DNA of 64,000 bases from Propionispora vibrioides (lineage in GTDB: Bacteria; Bacillota; Negativicutes; Propionisporales; Propionisporaceae): positions 29,069 through 93,068 of the forward strand of contig NZ_FODY01000017.1 of the NCBI RefSeq assembly GCF_900110485.1, given 5' to 3'. Shown piece by piece: positions 8,217-16,602 of this stretch (positions within the stretch are counted from its first letter, which is position 1; each line of letters opens with the position of its first letter). Position numbers and translations under genes: made by a program. The notes beneath the pieces were generated by a model. That model had not been told where the DNA came from. It ran no database searches and saw nothing but the letters and a program-made list of their open reading frames with translations.

Positions 8217-9989
8217 GTGAAGAAATACGGATGCCGTAGTTACAGGGAGAAGATGAAAGGAAGATACCGTCAGCATATCAGGCGTGCCCTGGCGCCCGGC
8301 TTTGCGGCAGGGGAATGGCGTAAAGCCGGGCGGGTTTTTCTGGAGGTAGCCAATGATATTGCCTGGGAATGGGATATGGTTACTAACCGGCTGCTATTTG
8401 CGGAACGTTGCCGGGAGGAGCTGCATATCCGGAACGAGTACGGCGGATTTGAGGAGTTTGCCGCACTGATTCCACAGGAGGATCAGGAACTGGTCCGCTC
8501 AACGCTGGCGGAATGTTTGGCCCGCCATAGCGGAATGTTTATTTTCGAGTGCCGGATCATGACCTCCCAGGGTTTGAAATGGGTGATTATGCGGGGCAAG
8601 GCGGCCTTTGGCAGCGGCGGTAAGCCCTTGTGGCTGGCCGGAGCGGTCACCGATGTGACTCATGGTAAAATGCAGGAGGAAGCTATCCGCTATCTGACCT
8701 ATTTTGATGTAGTGACAGGTCTGCCGAACCGGATTTCCATGCAGGAGACGCTTCATCTGGTTTTGCGGGAAAAACGGAACCGCGGCGCGATCCTGTATTT
8801 TGATGTGGACAAGTTTAAGGCGATCAATGATACGCTGGGTGTCTCTTTGGGTGATAATATTCTTTTTATGGTGGCCGAAATGTTACGGGAACGGATGGGA
8901 TCACAGCATTTTCTGGCGAAAGTGGGTGACGATGAATTTGTCATTCTGCTCAATGACATCAACGACCGGGCATCCGTTCAGACCTATGCCAAACATATTC
9001 TTGCCTGCTTTGCCGAACCGCTGAAGGTGGGCAACCGGTCGATCCGGATTGCGATCAGTGTCGGTATTGCGCTGTTGCCGGAGGACGGGACAACGATGGA
9101 GACGCTGATCAAGCATGCCGAGCTGGCGCTTAGCCGGGCGAAGGGACAGCCCGATAACCGGATTGCCTTTTTTGAACAGTCGATGGCGGATGAGGCTTAC
9201 CGGAAGCTGGTGCTGGAAGAGGACTTGCGCCACGCTTTAAATAACGGCGAACTGCTGCTTTACTATCAGCCGATTGTCGATTGTTCGAACGGCAGGGTAA
9301 GCGGGTTTGAGGCTTTGCTACGTTGGAACAGTCCGCAGCTTGGCATGGTTTCGCCGCTCCAGTTTATTCGGCTGGCTGAGGAGACGGGCTTGATTATTCC
9401 CATTGGCCTGTGGGTGCTGCAGCAGGGCTGTGCTTTTTTGGCCCGGCTGCACCGGGCCGGTTATGCGGATATGCTGCTGTCGGTTAATGTTTCCATCATT
9501 CAGCTTTTGCAAAGCGATTTTGTCGAAAGTATGTGGGCCGTGGTTAGAGATGCCGGCATACCGCCGGAACACATCGCCTTTGAGATTACGGAAGGGCTGC
9601 TGATGGAAACCTTCGAGGCCAATAGTGAGAAGCTGCGGCTATTGCGGCAGCGGGGGATGAAAATCCACCTGGACGATTTTGGCACAGGCTATAGCTCGTT
9701 AAAGTATCTGCAAAATTTGCCGGTCGATTTGGTCAAGATTGACAAGTCGTTTATTGACGAACTGGAAGGCAATGCGCAGACGGTTCCGCTGGTTGATTCC
9801 ATCATTGCACTGGTTCACCGGCTGGGGCTGCAAACGGTGGCCGAAGGGGTGGAAACCGGGCTGCAGCACAGCCGGCTTGCCTGTTTCGGCTGTGACCGGA
9901 TTCAGGGTTATCTGATCAGCAAGCCGATGCCGGAAGAACAGGTGCTGCCCTTTTTGAAGGCATATAAGCCACGGCAAGACAATAAGTAG
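8217..9989 (+). CDS. PAS-GGDEF(degenerate)-EAL phosphodiesterase
   Basis: About 590 residues, with no transmembrane helix. A PAS-like sensor (about 30-165) is followed by a GGDEF domain and an EAL domain. The GGDEF signature reads KVGDDEFVILL, with the first Gly lost, so cyclase activity is doubtful and the domain may bind GTP as a regulator. The EAL domain keeps its catalytic set: SGFEALLRW, SVNVS, EITEGLL, LDDFGTGYSSLKYL, VKIDKSFI, TVAEGVE and RIQGYLISKP, so c-di-GMP hydrolysis is likely. I chose GTG 8217, with GGAGG 8 nt upstream; a longer frame from GTG 8184 would place that ribosome site inside the gene. Confidence 0.88.
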   Translation: MKKYGCRSYREKMKGRYRQHIRRALAPGFAAGEWRKAGRVFLEVANDIAWEWDMVTNRLLFAERCREELHIRNEYGGFEEFAALIPQEDQELVRSTLAECLARHSGMFIFECRIMTSQGLKWVIMRGKAAFGSGGKPLWLAGAVTDVTHGKMQEEAIRYLTYFDVVTGLPNRISMQETLHLVLREKRNRGAILYFDVDKFKAINDTLGVSLGDNILFMVAEMLRERMGSQHFLAKVGDDEFVILLNDINDRASVQTYAKHILACFAEPLKVGNRSIRIAISVGIALLPEDGTTMETLIKHAELALSRAKGQPDNRIAFFEQSMADEAYRKLVLEEDLRHALNNGELLLYYQPIVDCSNGRVSGFEALLRWNSPQLGMVSPLQFIRLAEETGLIIPIGLWVLQQGCAFLARLHRAGYADMLLSVNVSIIQLLQSDFVESMWAVVRDAGIPPEHIAFEITEGLLMETFEANSEKLRLLRQRGMKIHLDDFGTGYSSLKYLQNLPVDLVKIDKSFIDELEGNAQTVPLVDSIIALVHRLGLQTVAEGVETGLQHSRLACFGCDRIQGYLISKPMPEEQVLPFLKAYKPRQDNK

Positions 9990-10093
9990 TACATAGTAGC
10001 TTCTTTTAAGTAACAAGCTGCAGCTATTTTGGCGAGAGGCTGCCGGGGAAAGCGTGATTCGGATTATCATAATCAGCAATAGGAGGGAATGGA

Positions 10094-11857
10094 ATGAGTC
10101 GAAAGACGTTTACGGTACTGTTTGGCGGTCAGGCAGGTTATGGCATTATGAGTGCGGGAAATCTGGTGGCAAAGGCCGGGGGACGAAATGGACTGTGGGC
10201 TTTTCAGGTCAATGAATATCCTTCGCTGATCAAGGGCGGTTTGAATACCTGTCTGGTACGGTTAAGTGACCAGCCGCTGCAGGCTTATGAGGAAGAACTG
10301 GACTGTCTGGGGGCGCTGTCACAGGAGGCGCTGGATCAAAACTACAACAAGCTGCGACCGGGAGCCTTGGTCATTTATGATAAGGATGTGGTTAAAGCCG
10401 ATATGGCTAACATACCAGCCGGTGTCCGGCTGTATCCGGTTAAATTGATCGGCCTGCTGCCCGGTGATGCGGCCAAGGTTATGGCTAACAGCGCCATGCT
10501 GGGCGCCTTTTGCGCCATTACCGGCTACCCGCTGGCAGCGATTGCCGCGGCTATGCGGTCGGAGTTTAAGAAGCCTGCCGTCCAGGAGCAAAACATCCAG
10601 CTTTTAGAGACGACCTTTGCGGCAGTTGGCGAGGAGTACGGCGAGGAACGGCAAAAGGCCTTTGCGTTTTCCCTTGCTCCCGATAAGCGGAAGAAAATGC
10701 TGATTAACGGCAATGACGCCATTTCCATGGGCGCCATCAAGGCGGGGGTTAAATTTGCCGCCGGCTATCCCATGACACCCGGCTCCAGCGTACTGACCTA
10801 CCTGGCTGATCATGCCGAAAAGTTCGGCCTTGTTTTTAAGCAGGCCGAGGATGAAATCGCGGCGGTCAATATGCTGATTGGCGCTGGCTTTGCCGGTGCC
10901 AGGGCGATAGCTGCCACCAGCGGCGGCGGATTTTCGCTGATGGTGGAGGCGCTGGGCTTTGCCGCCCAGGCGGAAGTGCCGATCGTTATTGTAAACGCCC
11001 AGCGGGGCGGTCCGAGCACCGGCTTGCCGACCCGCACGGCCCAGGCTGACCTCTCCTTTGTGGTTCATGCCTCACAGGGGGAATTTCCCCGCATTGTCAT
11101 GGCTCCCGGTGATGTGGAGGAGTGCTTCTTTGAAACCGTCCGGGTGTTCAATCTGGCGGAAAAATACCAGATGCCCGGCATTATTCTCACCGATAAATAT
11201 CTGGCCGATTCGGCCCTGACCCATGACTATTTTGACGATGTCAAGGTAAGGGTGGAGCGGGGCAAGCTGGTCGATGAAGAGTGGCTGGCCGGCAATCAGC
11301 CCTACCTGCGCTACCGGCTGACGGAAGACGGCGTATCGCCGCGGGCCGTTCCCGGACAGAAGGGCGGCCGGCATATTGCCACAAGCTATACCCATGGTGA
11401 AGACGGCTTTTACAGTTCGGGCAACCGGGAATATGCGGCCCGGGAGCCGGAAGTTACGGCAGCAGGCCTGGATAAGTTGTTTAACAAGGTGCCGGCCCTG
11501 CTGGCGGAAATCCCCGGCATTAAGCTGCACGGACCGGCTGAGGCCGAGTTGACGGTGATTAGCTGGGGTTCGACGAAAGGGGCTATTCTTGAAGCTATGA
11601 CGGAATTGGCTGCAGCGGGGCATAACGTTAATTTCCTGCAAATCCTTTATCCGTCGCCTTTCCCGGCCGACGCGGTAAGCGAGGTGCTGGAAGGATGCAA
11701 CAAGACACTGTTGATCGAATGCAATAAAACGGCGCAGATGGGAGCTTTGCTCAGAGCTCATACCGGTTATGCGCCTGATGCGGTCTATCTGAAATATGAT
11801 TCGCGGCCCATGGTGCCATCGCAAATTGCCGCTCGAATCAAGGAGGTGATCGGCTAA
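10094..11857 (+). CDS. korA: 2-oxoacid:ferredoxin oxidoreductase, fused gamma-alpha subunit
   Basis: A 587-residue subunit with an N-terminal gamma domain (about 1-180, TVLFGGQAGYGIMSAGNLVAKA) fused to the alpha (pyrimidine-binding) domain (about 200-580, GYPMTPGSSVLTYLAD). With the next gene it forms a KorAB-type complex that converts a 2-oxoacid, CoA and ferredoxin to acyl-CoA and CO2 reversibly. The ATG follows TAGGAGGG. It overlaps korB by one base (TAATG), which indicates translational coupling. 2-Oxoglutarate is the likeliest substrate from overall type, and the window encodes the route from citrate to 2-oxoglutarate. Branched 2-oxoacids or pyruvate cannot be excluded from sequence. Confidence 0.92.
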   Translation: MSRKTFTVLFGGQAGYGIMSAGNLVAKAGGRNGLWAFQVNEYPSLIKGGLNTCLVRLSDQPLQAYEEELDCLGALSQEALDQNYNKLRPGALVIYDKDVVKADMANIPAGVRLYPVKLIGLLPGDAAKVMANSAMLGAFCAITGYPLAAIAAAMRSEFKKPAVQEQNIQLLETTFAAVGEEYGEERQKAFAFSLAPDKRKKMLINGNDAISMGAIKAGVKFAAGYPMTPGSSVLTYLADHAEKFGLVFKQAEDEIAAVNMLIGAGFAGARAIAATSGGGFSLMVEALGFAAQAEVPIVIVNAQRGGPSTGLPTRTAQADLSFVVHASQGEFPRIVMAPGDVEECFFETVRVFNLAEKYQMPGIILTDKYLADSALTHDYFDDVKVRVERGKLVDEEWLAGNQPYLRYRLTEDGVSPRAVPGQKGGRHIATSYTHGEDGFYSSGNREYAAREPEVTAAGLDKLFNKVPALLAEIPGIKLHGPAEAELTVISWGSTKGAILEAMTELAAAGHNVNFLQILYPSPFPADAVSEVLEGCNKTLLIECNKTAQMGALLRAHTGYAPDAVYLKYDSRPMVPSQIAARIKEVIG

Positions 11858-12711
11858 TGGAAGAACTGAAAACACCCTATACTCCTACCTGGTGTCCCGG
11901 CTGCGGTGACTATGGGATTTTGAACGGACTGAAAAAAGCCCTGGCGTCGCTGCCGGAGGGACCGGAAAATATCGCCCTGGTTAGCGGCATCGGCTGTGCG
12001 CCCAAGATCGCCCAGTATGTCAACACCTACCGGATTGAAACGCTGCATGGCCGTACACTGCCGGTGGCTACAGGCCTAAAGCTGGCCAACCGGAATCTGA
12101 CCGTCATTGCCGAAGGCGGCGACGGCGATGGGATGGGCTTGGGCATGGGGCATTTTATTCATACGGCCCGGCGCAATCTGGATATTGCCTACTTCATTCA
12201 CAACAATCAGGTCTATGGCCTGACCAAGGGCCAGACTTCGCCGACCAGCGAAATGGGCATGACAACTAAATTTACCCCGCCACCCAAGGGGAATGTGGAA
12301 CATTCGATCAATATCGTCCATATGGCCTTGCACGCCGGTGCCACTTTTGTCGCCCGTTCCTTTTCGGCCGATGCGAAGCTGGCCGATATCCTGGTCCAGG
12401 CCGTCCAGCACAAGGGCTTTGCTGTGGTCGATATCCTGCAGCCTTGCGTATCCTTTAACAAGGTCAACAGCTATCAGTGGTATATGGACAGGGTTTATCC
12501 GCTGCAGAGTCTGCCCGACTACAATTCTGCTGATTTTGCGAAGGCCGCCGAGTTGTCGACACAGTGGGGTGAAAAGATCCCCATCGGCGTCTTTTATCAG
12601 ACCGAACGGCCTGTCTTCGAAGACTCGCTGCCGCAACTGGCCGGGGAACCCTTGGTCAAACAGCCCATTGACACTATTAACATTCATAGTCTGATGGATG
12701 AACTGGCATGA
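11857..12711 (+). CDS. korB: 2-oxoacid:ferredoxin oxidoreductase, beta subunit
   Basis: A 284-residue thiamine-diphosphate-binding beta subunit. TWCPGCGDYGILNGLKKA carries two of the Cys that ligate the catalytic [4Fe-4S] cluster, and GIGCAPKIAQYV is consistent with a third. The TPP/Mg motif is EGGDGDGMGLGMGHF, with NNQVYGLTKGQ completing the NxxxGLTKG pattern typical of Kor/Vor-type enzymes. It starts inside the korA stop codon, so the two subunits are coupled. No separate delta ferredoxin subunit is encoded, so electrons are probably passed to a free ferredoxin. Confidence 0.93.
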   Translation: MEELKTPYTPTWCPGCGDYGILNGLKKALASLPEGPENIALVSGIGCAPKIAQYVNTYRIETLHGRTLPVATGLKLANRNLTVIAEGGDGDGMGLGMGHFIHTARRNLDIAYFIHNNQVYGLTKGQTSPTSEMGMTTKFTPPPKGNVEHSINIVHMALHAGATFVARSFSADAKLADILVQAVQHKGFAVVDILQPCVSFNKVNSYQWYMDRVYPLQSLPDYNSADFAKAAELSTQWGEKIPIGVFYQTERPVFEDSLPQLAGEPLVKQPIDTINIHSLMDELA

Positions 12712-12732
12712 TTCTTTTCACTTGCCGTATAC

Positions 12733-12896
12733 TAGTACATTGTCAATTCTAAAACTGTGGGCATAATGGCGAGGCTATTTTTTTGCAAGACGAGGCGGAG
12801 AAAGGAGGCATACCGGAAGTATGCTGACTGACGACAACGAAGGCTTGCGGAAAATAGACCGTCAGTATTCACAGGATTAGGGTTGGCAAGGTACTA
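12733..12896 (+). repeat. R1 palindromic repeat, copy c
   Basis: A 164-bp imperfect palindrome between korB and the BFD-like gene, bounded by TAGTAC and GTACTA. The 5' arm has CGAGGCGGAG, the tip is GGCATACCGGAAGTATGC, and the 3' arm has ACGACAACGAAGGCTTGC. The arms CTATTTTTTTGCAAG and CTTGCGGAAAATAG pair. It shares the two conserved internal motifs with copies at 1736-1904, 3949-4109 and 50153-50313. Confidence 0.75.
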
Positions 12897-12915
12897 ACGT
12901 AAAGGTGGTGATTTC

Positions 12916-13134
12916 ATGGAAAATGAACTCAACCAGGAGATAATGGATAAACTGACCAAGGTATGCCTGTGCAAGGGTATTAGCCGGGCTACCATGAAGG
13001 AGGCGATCGCCGGCGGTGCCGATACGGTGGAGAAGGTACGGAAGGTGACCGGCGCCGGCTCAGGTTCCTGTGGCGGACGGCGCTGTACGCCGAAGATCGA
13101 GGAACTGTTGGCCGCGGCGGCAAACGCCGAATAA
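12916..13134 (+). CDS. BFD-like [2Fe-2S]-binding protein
   Basis: A 72-residue protein consisting of one BFD-like (bacterioferritin-associated ferredoxin) domain. Four Cys have the expected spacing: VCLCKGISR near the N-terminus and SCGGRRC near residue 55, suited to one [2Fe-2S] cluster. Such domains occur alone or as tails of oxidoreductases and pass electrons or sense iron/redox state. The ATG follows AAAGGTGG. It may serve the KorAB complex just upstream, but an R1 repeat separates them, so it could equally be an independent unit. Confidence 0.85.
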   Translation: MENELNQEIMDKLTKVCLCKGISRATMKEAIAGGADTVEKVRKVTGAGSGSCGGRRCTPKIEELLAAAANAE

Positions 13135-13181
13135 AAAAATCCTGCAATTCAGCCGTCGGGGCGGGTTGCAGGATTTTTTTC
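13132..13181 (+). terminator. Intrinsic terminator after the BFD-like gene
   Basis: A hairpin with arms AAAAATCCTGCAA and TTGCAGGATTTTT closes with a run of T at 13174-13180, right after the stop codon. The A-rich 5' flank means it could also work on the opposite strand. Confidence 0.85.
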
Positions 13182-13328
13182 ATTTATAGGCGGTATTTTG
13201 GCGTTTAGTGTTGATTGTCGGCCAAATGCCTGAGCGGTCGCGGATTGACGAACAACCGGGTTTTCTTTATAGTGGTAAATAGCTTAATTTTGCGAGAATA
13301 GTCGCTTTTGAAATGAAGGAGTTATACG

Positions 13329-14561
13329 ATGCAGGTTTCTGGGGAGGCAAAAGGGTTTTCCCTTTTGCAGATGCATGATTTTCGATGTTTTTGGCTGTCC
13401 AGGGTAGCCAGTGTCCTGGCTTATCAGATGCTGAGCGTGGCCGTCGGCTGGCAGATCTATGATCTGACAAACAGTACTTTCTATTTGGGCATTGCCGGGC
13501 TGTTGCAATTCCTGCCGATGGTTTTGTTGATGCTGCCTGCCGGCCATGTGATTGACCGCTACAACCGGACGCTTATTATCCGGTTGTGTCAATTGAGTGA
13601 GGGACTTGGTGTTTTTCTGCTGGCCGCTGGCAGTTTGACCGGGTGGCTTACTAAGGAAACGATTTTGTCGCTGGTCTTTCTTATCGGGGCGGCCCGCACG
13701 TTTGAGATGCCGTGCATGCAAGTGCTGTTGACGGGGGTTGTGGACCGGGAGGTTTTGCCCCAGGCGCTCGCTCTTGCCGCTTCGTCGTCCCAGACGGCGG
13801 TCATTGCCGGGCCGGCGCTGGGCGGTTTGCTGTATACCTATGGGCCGGGAATCGTGTTTGCCTGTGTGAGCGGGCTGTACTTTCTGTCAATTTTCTTCCT
13901 GGGTAGAATTAGAAAGAAGCAGGAAGCGGTAAAAAGTGAGAAACCGGATTTGCGGTCAGCCCTGCTGGGACTTTCATTTATCCGCAGCAGGCCGGTCATT
14001 TTAGGCGCCATTTCTCTGGATTTGTTTGCGGTTCTATTGGGCGGTGCCACTGCTTTGCTGCCGGTTTTTGCCAGAAAAATCCTGCTCGTCGGTCCGGCAG
14101 GCTTGGGACTATTGCGTTCCGCGCCGGCGGTGGGGTCGGTGCTGATGGCTTTGTTTTTAGCCCACCGGCCGCTGCAAAACCAGGTTGGCCGGAAAATGTT
14201 TCTGGCCGTCATGGTGTTTGGCCTGGCGACCATTGCCTTTGCCTTATCCACCTCATTTGCCCTGTCGATTGGCGCACTGATTGTGCTGGGAACGGCGGAC
14301 ACAATCAGCGTGGTCGTGCGCGGTGCGCTAGTGCAACTGAACACGCCTGATGAAATGCGCGGCCGGGTCAGTGCGGTTAATGCTTTGTTCGTGGGTACGT
14401 CCAATCAGTTAGGCGAGTTTGAATCAGGCATGGCCGCTACCTGGCTGGGGCTGGTTCCTTCGGTTGTCTTAGGCGGGGTGGCTACCGTACTTGTCGCGCT
14501 TATTTGGATGAGATTATTTCCCTCGCTGAAAAACATTCAGCGCCTGGAAAGCAACGTGTAA
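13329..14561 (+). CDS. MFS transporter, EntS/MFS_3 type
   Basis: A 410-residue major facilitator with 12 predicted helices. The N-terminal DFRCFWLSRVASVLAYQMLSVAVGW and the loop DRYNRT after helix 2 match the MFS_3 group that includes the enterobactin exporter EntS and several drug/siderophore exporters. Late in the protein, LNTPDEMRGRVSAVNALFVGTSNQLGEFESG is typical of this group. The ATG at 13329 follows GAAGGAG. Substrate cannot be inferred, since no siderophore genes are nearby. It converges on the secreted-protein gene. Confidence 0.85.
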   Translation: MQVSGEAKGFSLLQMHDFRCFWLSRVASVLAYQMLSVAVGWQIYDLTNSTFYLGIAGLLQFLPMVLLMLPAGHVIDRYNRTLIIRLCQLSEGLGVFLLAAGSLTGWLTKETILSLVFLIGAARTFEMPCMQVLLTGVVDREVLPQALALAASSSQTAVIAGPALGGLLYTYGPGIVFACVSGLYFLSIFFLGRIRKKQEAVKSEKPDLRSALLGLSFIRSRPVILGAISLDLFAVLLGGATALLPVFARKILLVGPAGLGLLRSAPAVGSVLMALFLAHRPLQNQVGRKMFLAVMVFGLATIAFALSTSFALSIGALIVLGTADTISVVVRGALVQLNTPDEMRGRVSAVNALFVGTSNQLGEFESGMAATWLGLVPSVVLGGVATVLVALIWMRLFPSLKNIQRLESNV

Positions 14562-14591
14562 GGACAGCATTAGTAGCGGCGCTTTGGCTAC

Positions 14592-15491
14592 CTATTCAGG
14601 ATAGATATAGGCGGCAAAGTCGGTAAGCCGATCCAGCGGCAATTGTTCGAGATATTGTTCGCCGGCGATACTTTTTTCCACAATCAGTTTATCCGGATAG
14701 ACGGCACGGACCAGACTCAAGGCGGCTATCTTGCCGTCCTTATAGGTGAGCAGCAGGGCGTTGGGTTTGGCTGCCCGAGGGTCAAAGGATACGGTGAGAC
14801 CTTGCGCCTCCGTCAGCGTAATCCATTCCTCCGGATCGGCCGACCAGGCAATTGGGGTTTGGCTGTGACTGTCAAAGGTTTTAAGCAGGGGGATGAGCGG
14901 CGAGTTGCCGGGCAGTCCTTTGTAGGCTTCAGTGCCGGCCGAAGCCTGAGACGGCGCGAAGGAAGGCGCCGCAGAACCGGCTTTGCGGGGCAGAATCAAA
15001 CCCTCCAGGCGGTAGCCGCCAGTGTCTTTATCGGCAAAATCCAGCCGAAAGCGGGAAGGCAGGCCTTCCACATTGGGCATTTTGTAGCATACATAGGACG
15101 GATGCAGTTCGGTGATCACACCGAGATAGGTGCCATAGCTGTCGCTGAGTACCAGCAGAGCGCCGATCTCAGCCGACGTTAATGTTTTGGTGGTAAGCCA
15201 TTGCTGCTTTTGCGCTGCCGCCAGCCAGTTTTTGAGGACCGGCGGCGTTTTTTTATTGACCGGCCCGGTCGGCCAGTCGGCCCCCGGTGTCGGCGCAAAG
15301 GCGTCAAATTCCCGCAGGGCGTAAGCCGGATACCAGGTTAAGGGCAGGTCTTTATACAGCTCGCCGGTGTCGGCCCGGCTGTAGGACTGGACTTCATAAG
15401 TCAGGTCTTCGGCCGCTGTCTGGGCGGCAGCCACCGGAGTCCAAGTCAGCCAGAGACAGAACAGGACGAGAAACGGCATAAAACGACGCAT
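14592..15491 (-). CDS. Secreted protein of unknown function, weakly CHAP-like
   Basis: A 299-residue protein with a Sec signal peptide (hydrophobic residues about 5-22, ending AAAQT). I do not recognise a family with certainty. The stretch from LTWYPAYALREF through WLAAAQKQQW to IGALLVLSDSYGTYLGVI follows the spacing of a CHAP amidase core (Cys-Thr-Trp-Tyr ... Gly-Ala-Ile ... His). The catalytic Cys is Leu here and the His is missing, so at best it would be a non-catalytic relative. The C-terminal half (about 180-299) has no motif I know. It is a single gene on the minus strand. Confidence 0.6.
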   Translation of the reverse strand: MRRFMPFLVLFCLWLTWTPVAAAQTAAEDLTYEVQSYSRADTGELYKDLPLTWYPAYALREFDAFAPTPGADWPTGPVNKKTPPVLKNWLAAAQKQQWLTTKTLTSAEIGALLVLSDSYGTYLGVITELHPSYVCYKMPNVEGLPSRFRLDFADKDTGGYRLEGLILPRKAGSAAPSFAPSQASAGTEAYKGLPGNSPLIPLLKTFDSHSQTPIAWSADPEEWITLTEAQGLTVSFDPRAAKPNALLLTYKDGKIAALSLVRAVYPDKLIVEKSIAGEQYLEQLPLDRLTDFAAYIYPE

Positions 15492-15568
15492 GCGATCAAC
15501 TCCTTAAGGCAGGCAGCGATACCTTGTGTCACTGGATACCAGCCTGTCATGTATTCTTATTATAGCAT

Positions 15569-15609
15569 ATAAAGAAGGCCTGACAGGAGGTATGCTGTCA
15601 GGCCTTTAG
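15569..15609 (-). terminator. Terminator-like hairpin
   Basis: Arms AAGGCCTGACAG and CTGTCAGGCCTT surround an 8-nt loop. Read on the minus strand, the hairpin is followed by TTCTTTATAT, so it could end transcripts of the sugar-acid operon after they cross the R3 repeat. Confidence 0.55.
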
Positions 15610-15771
15610 GGCGTGTTTTCAAACTAACGGAATGATCCATGGCGAGTGATTTTTGCGCCAGACGAAATAAATTTTGGCAGGAATAGAGGCCCCTATTTCA
15701 AAAAGATTTAGTGAAGTATGGCACAAAAAGCGCCGCCAGAGAGCGTTTTGGATAGCTTGAAAACACGCCCT
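15608..15771 (+). repeat. R3 palindromic repeat, copy A
   Basis: A 164-bp element with perfect outer arms GGGCGTGTTTTCAA and TTGAAAACACGCCC. The core keeps GGCGAG, a GATTTTT block, GCAGGAATAG and CCCTATTTCA, shared with copies at 26715-26881 and 36171-36339. It fills the 304-bp gap between the secreted-protein gene and the sugar-acid operon. Confidence 0.7.
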
Positions 15772-15795
15772 AGGGTGGAATATCGTGATTGAGTG

Positions 15796-16602
15796 TTAAG
15801 CGATAGAGGAAGCGGCGGACGGCGCCTGCAGGGCCAGTTCGACCAGGTCGGCCAGGCCGTCGGGTTCGAGAGCGGCGCGGCCGACAAAGAGACCGTCCAC
15901 CTCGGGCAGTAAGGACAGTCCCGCGGCGTTTTGCCGGTTGACGCTGCCGCCGTAGAGCAGCGGGATGGCTTGAGCTACCGTAGTGCCATATTTTTCGGTT
16001 AGCAGCCGGCGGAGCAAGACGTGAACCTGTGCCACATGGGCCGGTGAGGCGGCCTCGGTGGCGCCGATGGCCCAGAGCGGCTCATAGGCCAGGATGATGT
16101 TGGCTGCCGCCGCCGGTTCGAGACCGGCCAACAGCTGCAGCAGCTGATAGCGCAGAAAGGCTTCGGTCAAATCCCAGGTTTCCCGTTTTTCTTCGCCCAG
16201 GCAGATAATCGGCGACATATTATTACGCAGCACGGCATGGATTTTCCAATTGGCTGTTTCGTTGGTTTCACTGAACCAGCGCCGCCGTTCTTGGTGATTG
16301 ATTTCGACAAACTGGCAGCCGATTTCTTTTAGCATAGGCGCCGATACTTCGCCGGTAAAAGCACCGGCGTCGTCCCAGTGGACATTTTGAGAACCGAACA
16401 GGAGCGGGCTGTCGCTCTCTTGCAGAAACCGCCGCGTTTCCGATAGGGCGCTGAACGGTGGCAGGATAAAGACAGAGGTGGAGACGTCTTTGAGCCGTTC
16501 CTGCAGGCGCTGCAAGTAAGCCAGTGCCTCCTGGTTGGTTTTGTTCATTTTCCAGCTTGTGCCGATGAGGGGCTTGCGGTAGGGGCTGTTGTTGCTGGTC
16601 AT
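15796..16602 (-). CDS. Triose/tetrose-phosphate isomerase family protein
   Basis: A 268-residue TIM-barrel protein and last gene of the sugar-acid operon. The catalytic set of the family is present: SWKMNKT (Lys), NHQERR (His electrophile, with Gln in place of the usual Ser), AYEPLWAIG (Glu base) and YGGSVN (phosphate loop). IGTSWKMNKT and VGRAALEPDG differ from housekeeping triose-phosphate isomerase (NWKMN, VGGASL) and recall the tetrulose-phosphate isomerases of erythritol/erythrulose pathways. It overlaps pdxA by 4 nt. Likely roles are converting dihydroxyacetone phosphate released by the PdxA step, or a tetrulose phosphate upstream of it. Confidence 0.82.
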   Translation of the reverse strand: MTSNNSPYRKPLIGTSWKMNKTNQEALAYLQRLQERLKDVSTSVFILPPFSALSETRRFLQESDSPLLFGSQNVHWDDAGAFTGEVSAPMLKEIGCQFVEINHQERRRWFSETNETANWKIHAVLRNNMSPIICLGEEKRETWDLTEAFLRYQLLQLLAGLEPAAAANIILAYEPLWAIGATEAASPAHVAQVHVLLRRLLTEKYGTTVAQAIPLLYGGSVNRQNAAGLSLLPEVDGLFVGRAALEPDGLADLVELALQAPSAASSIA

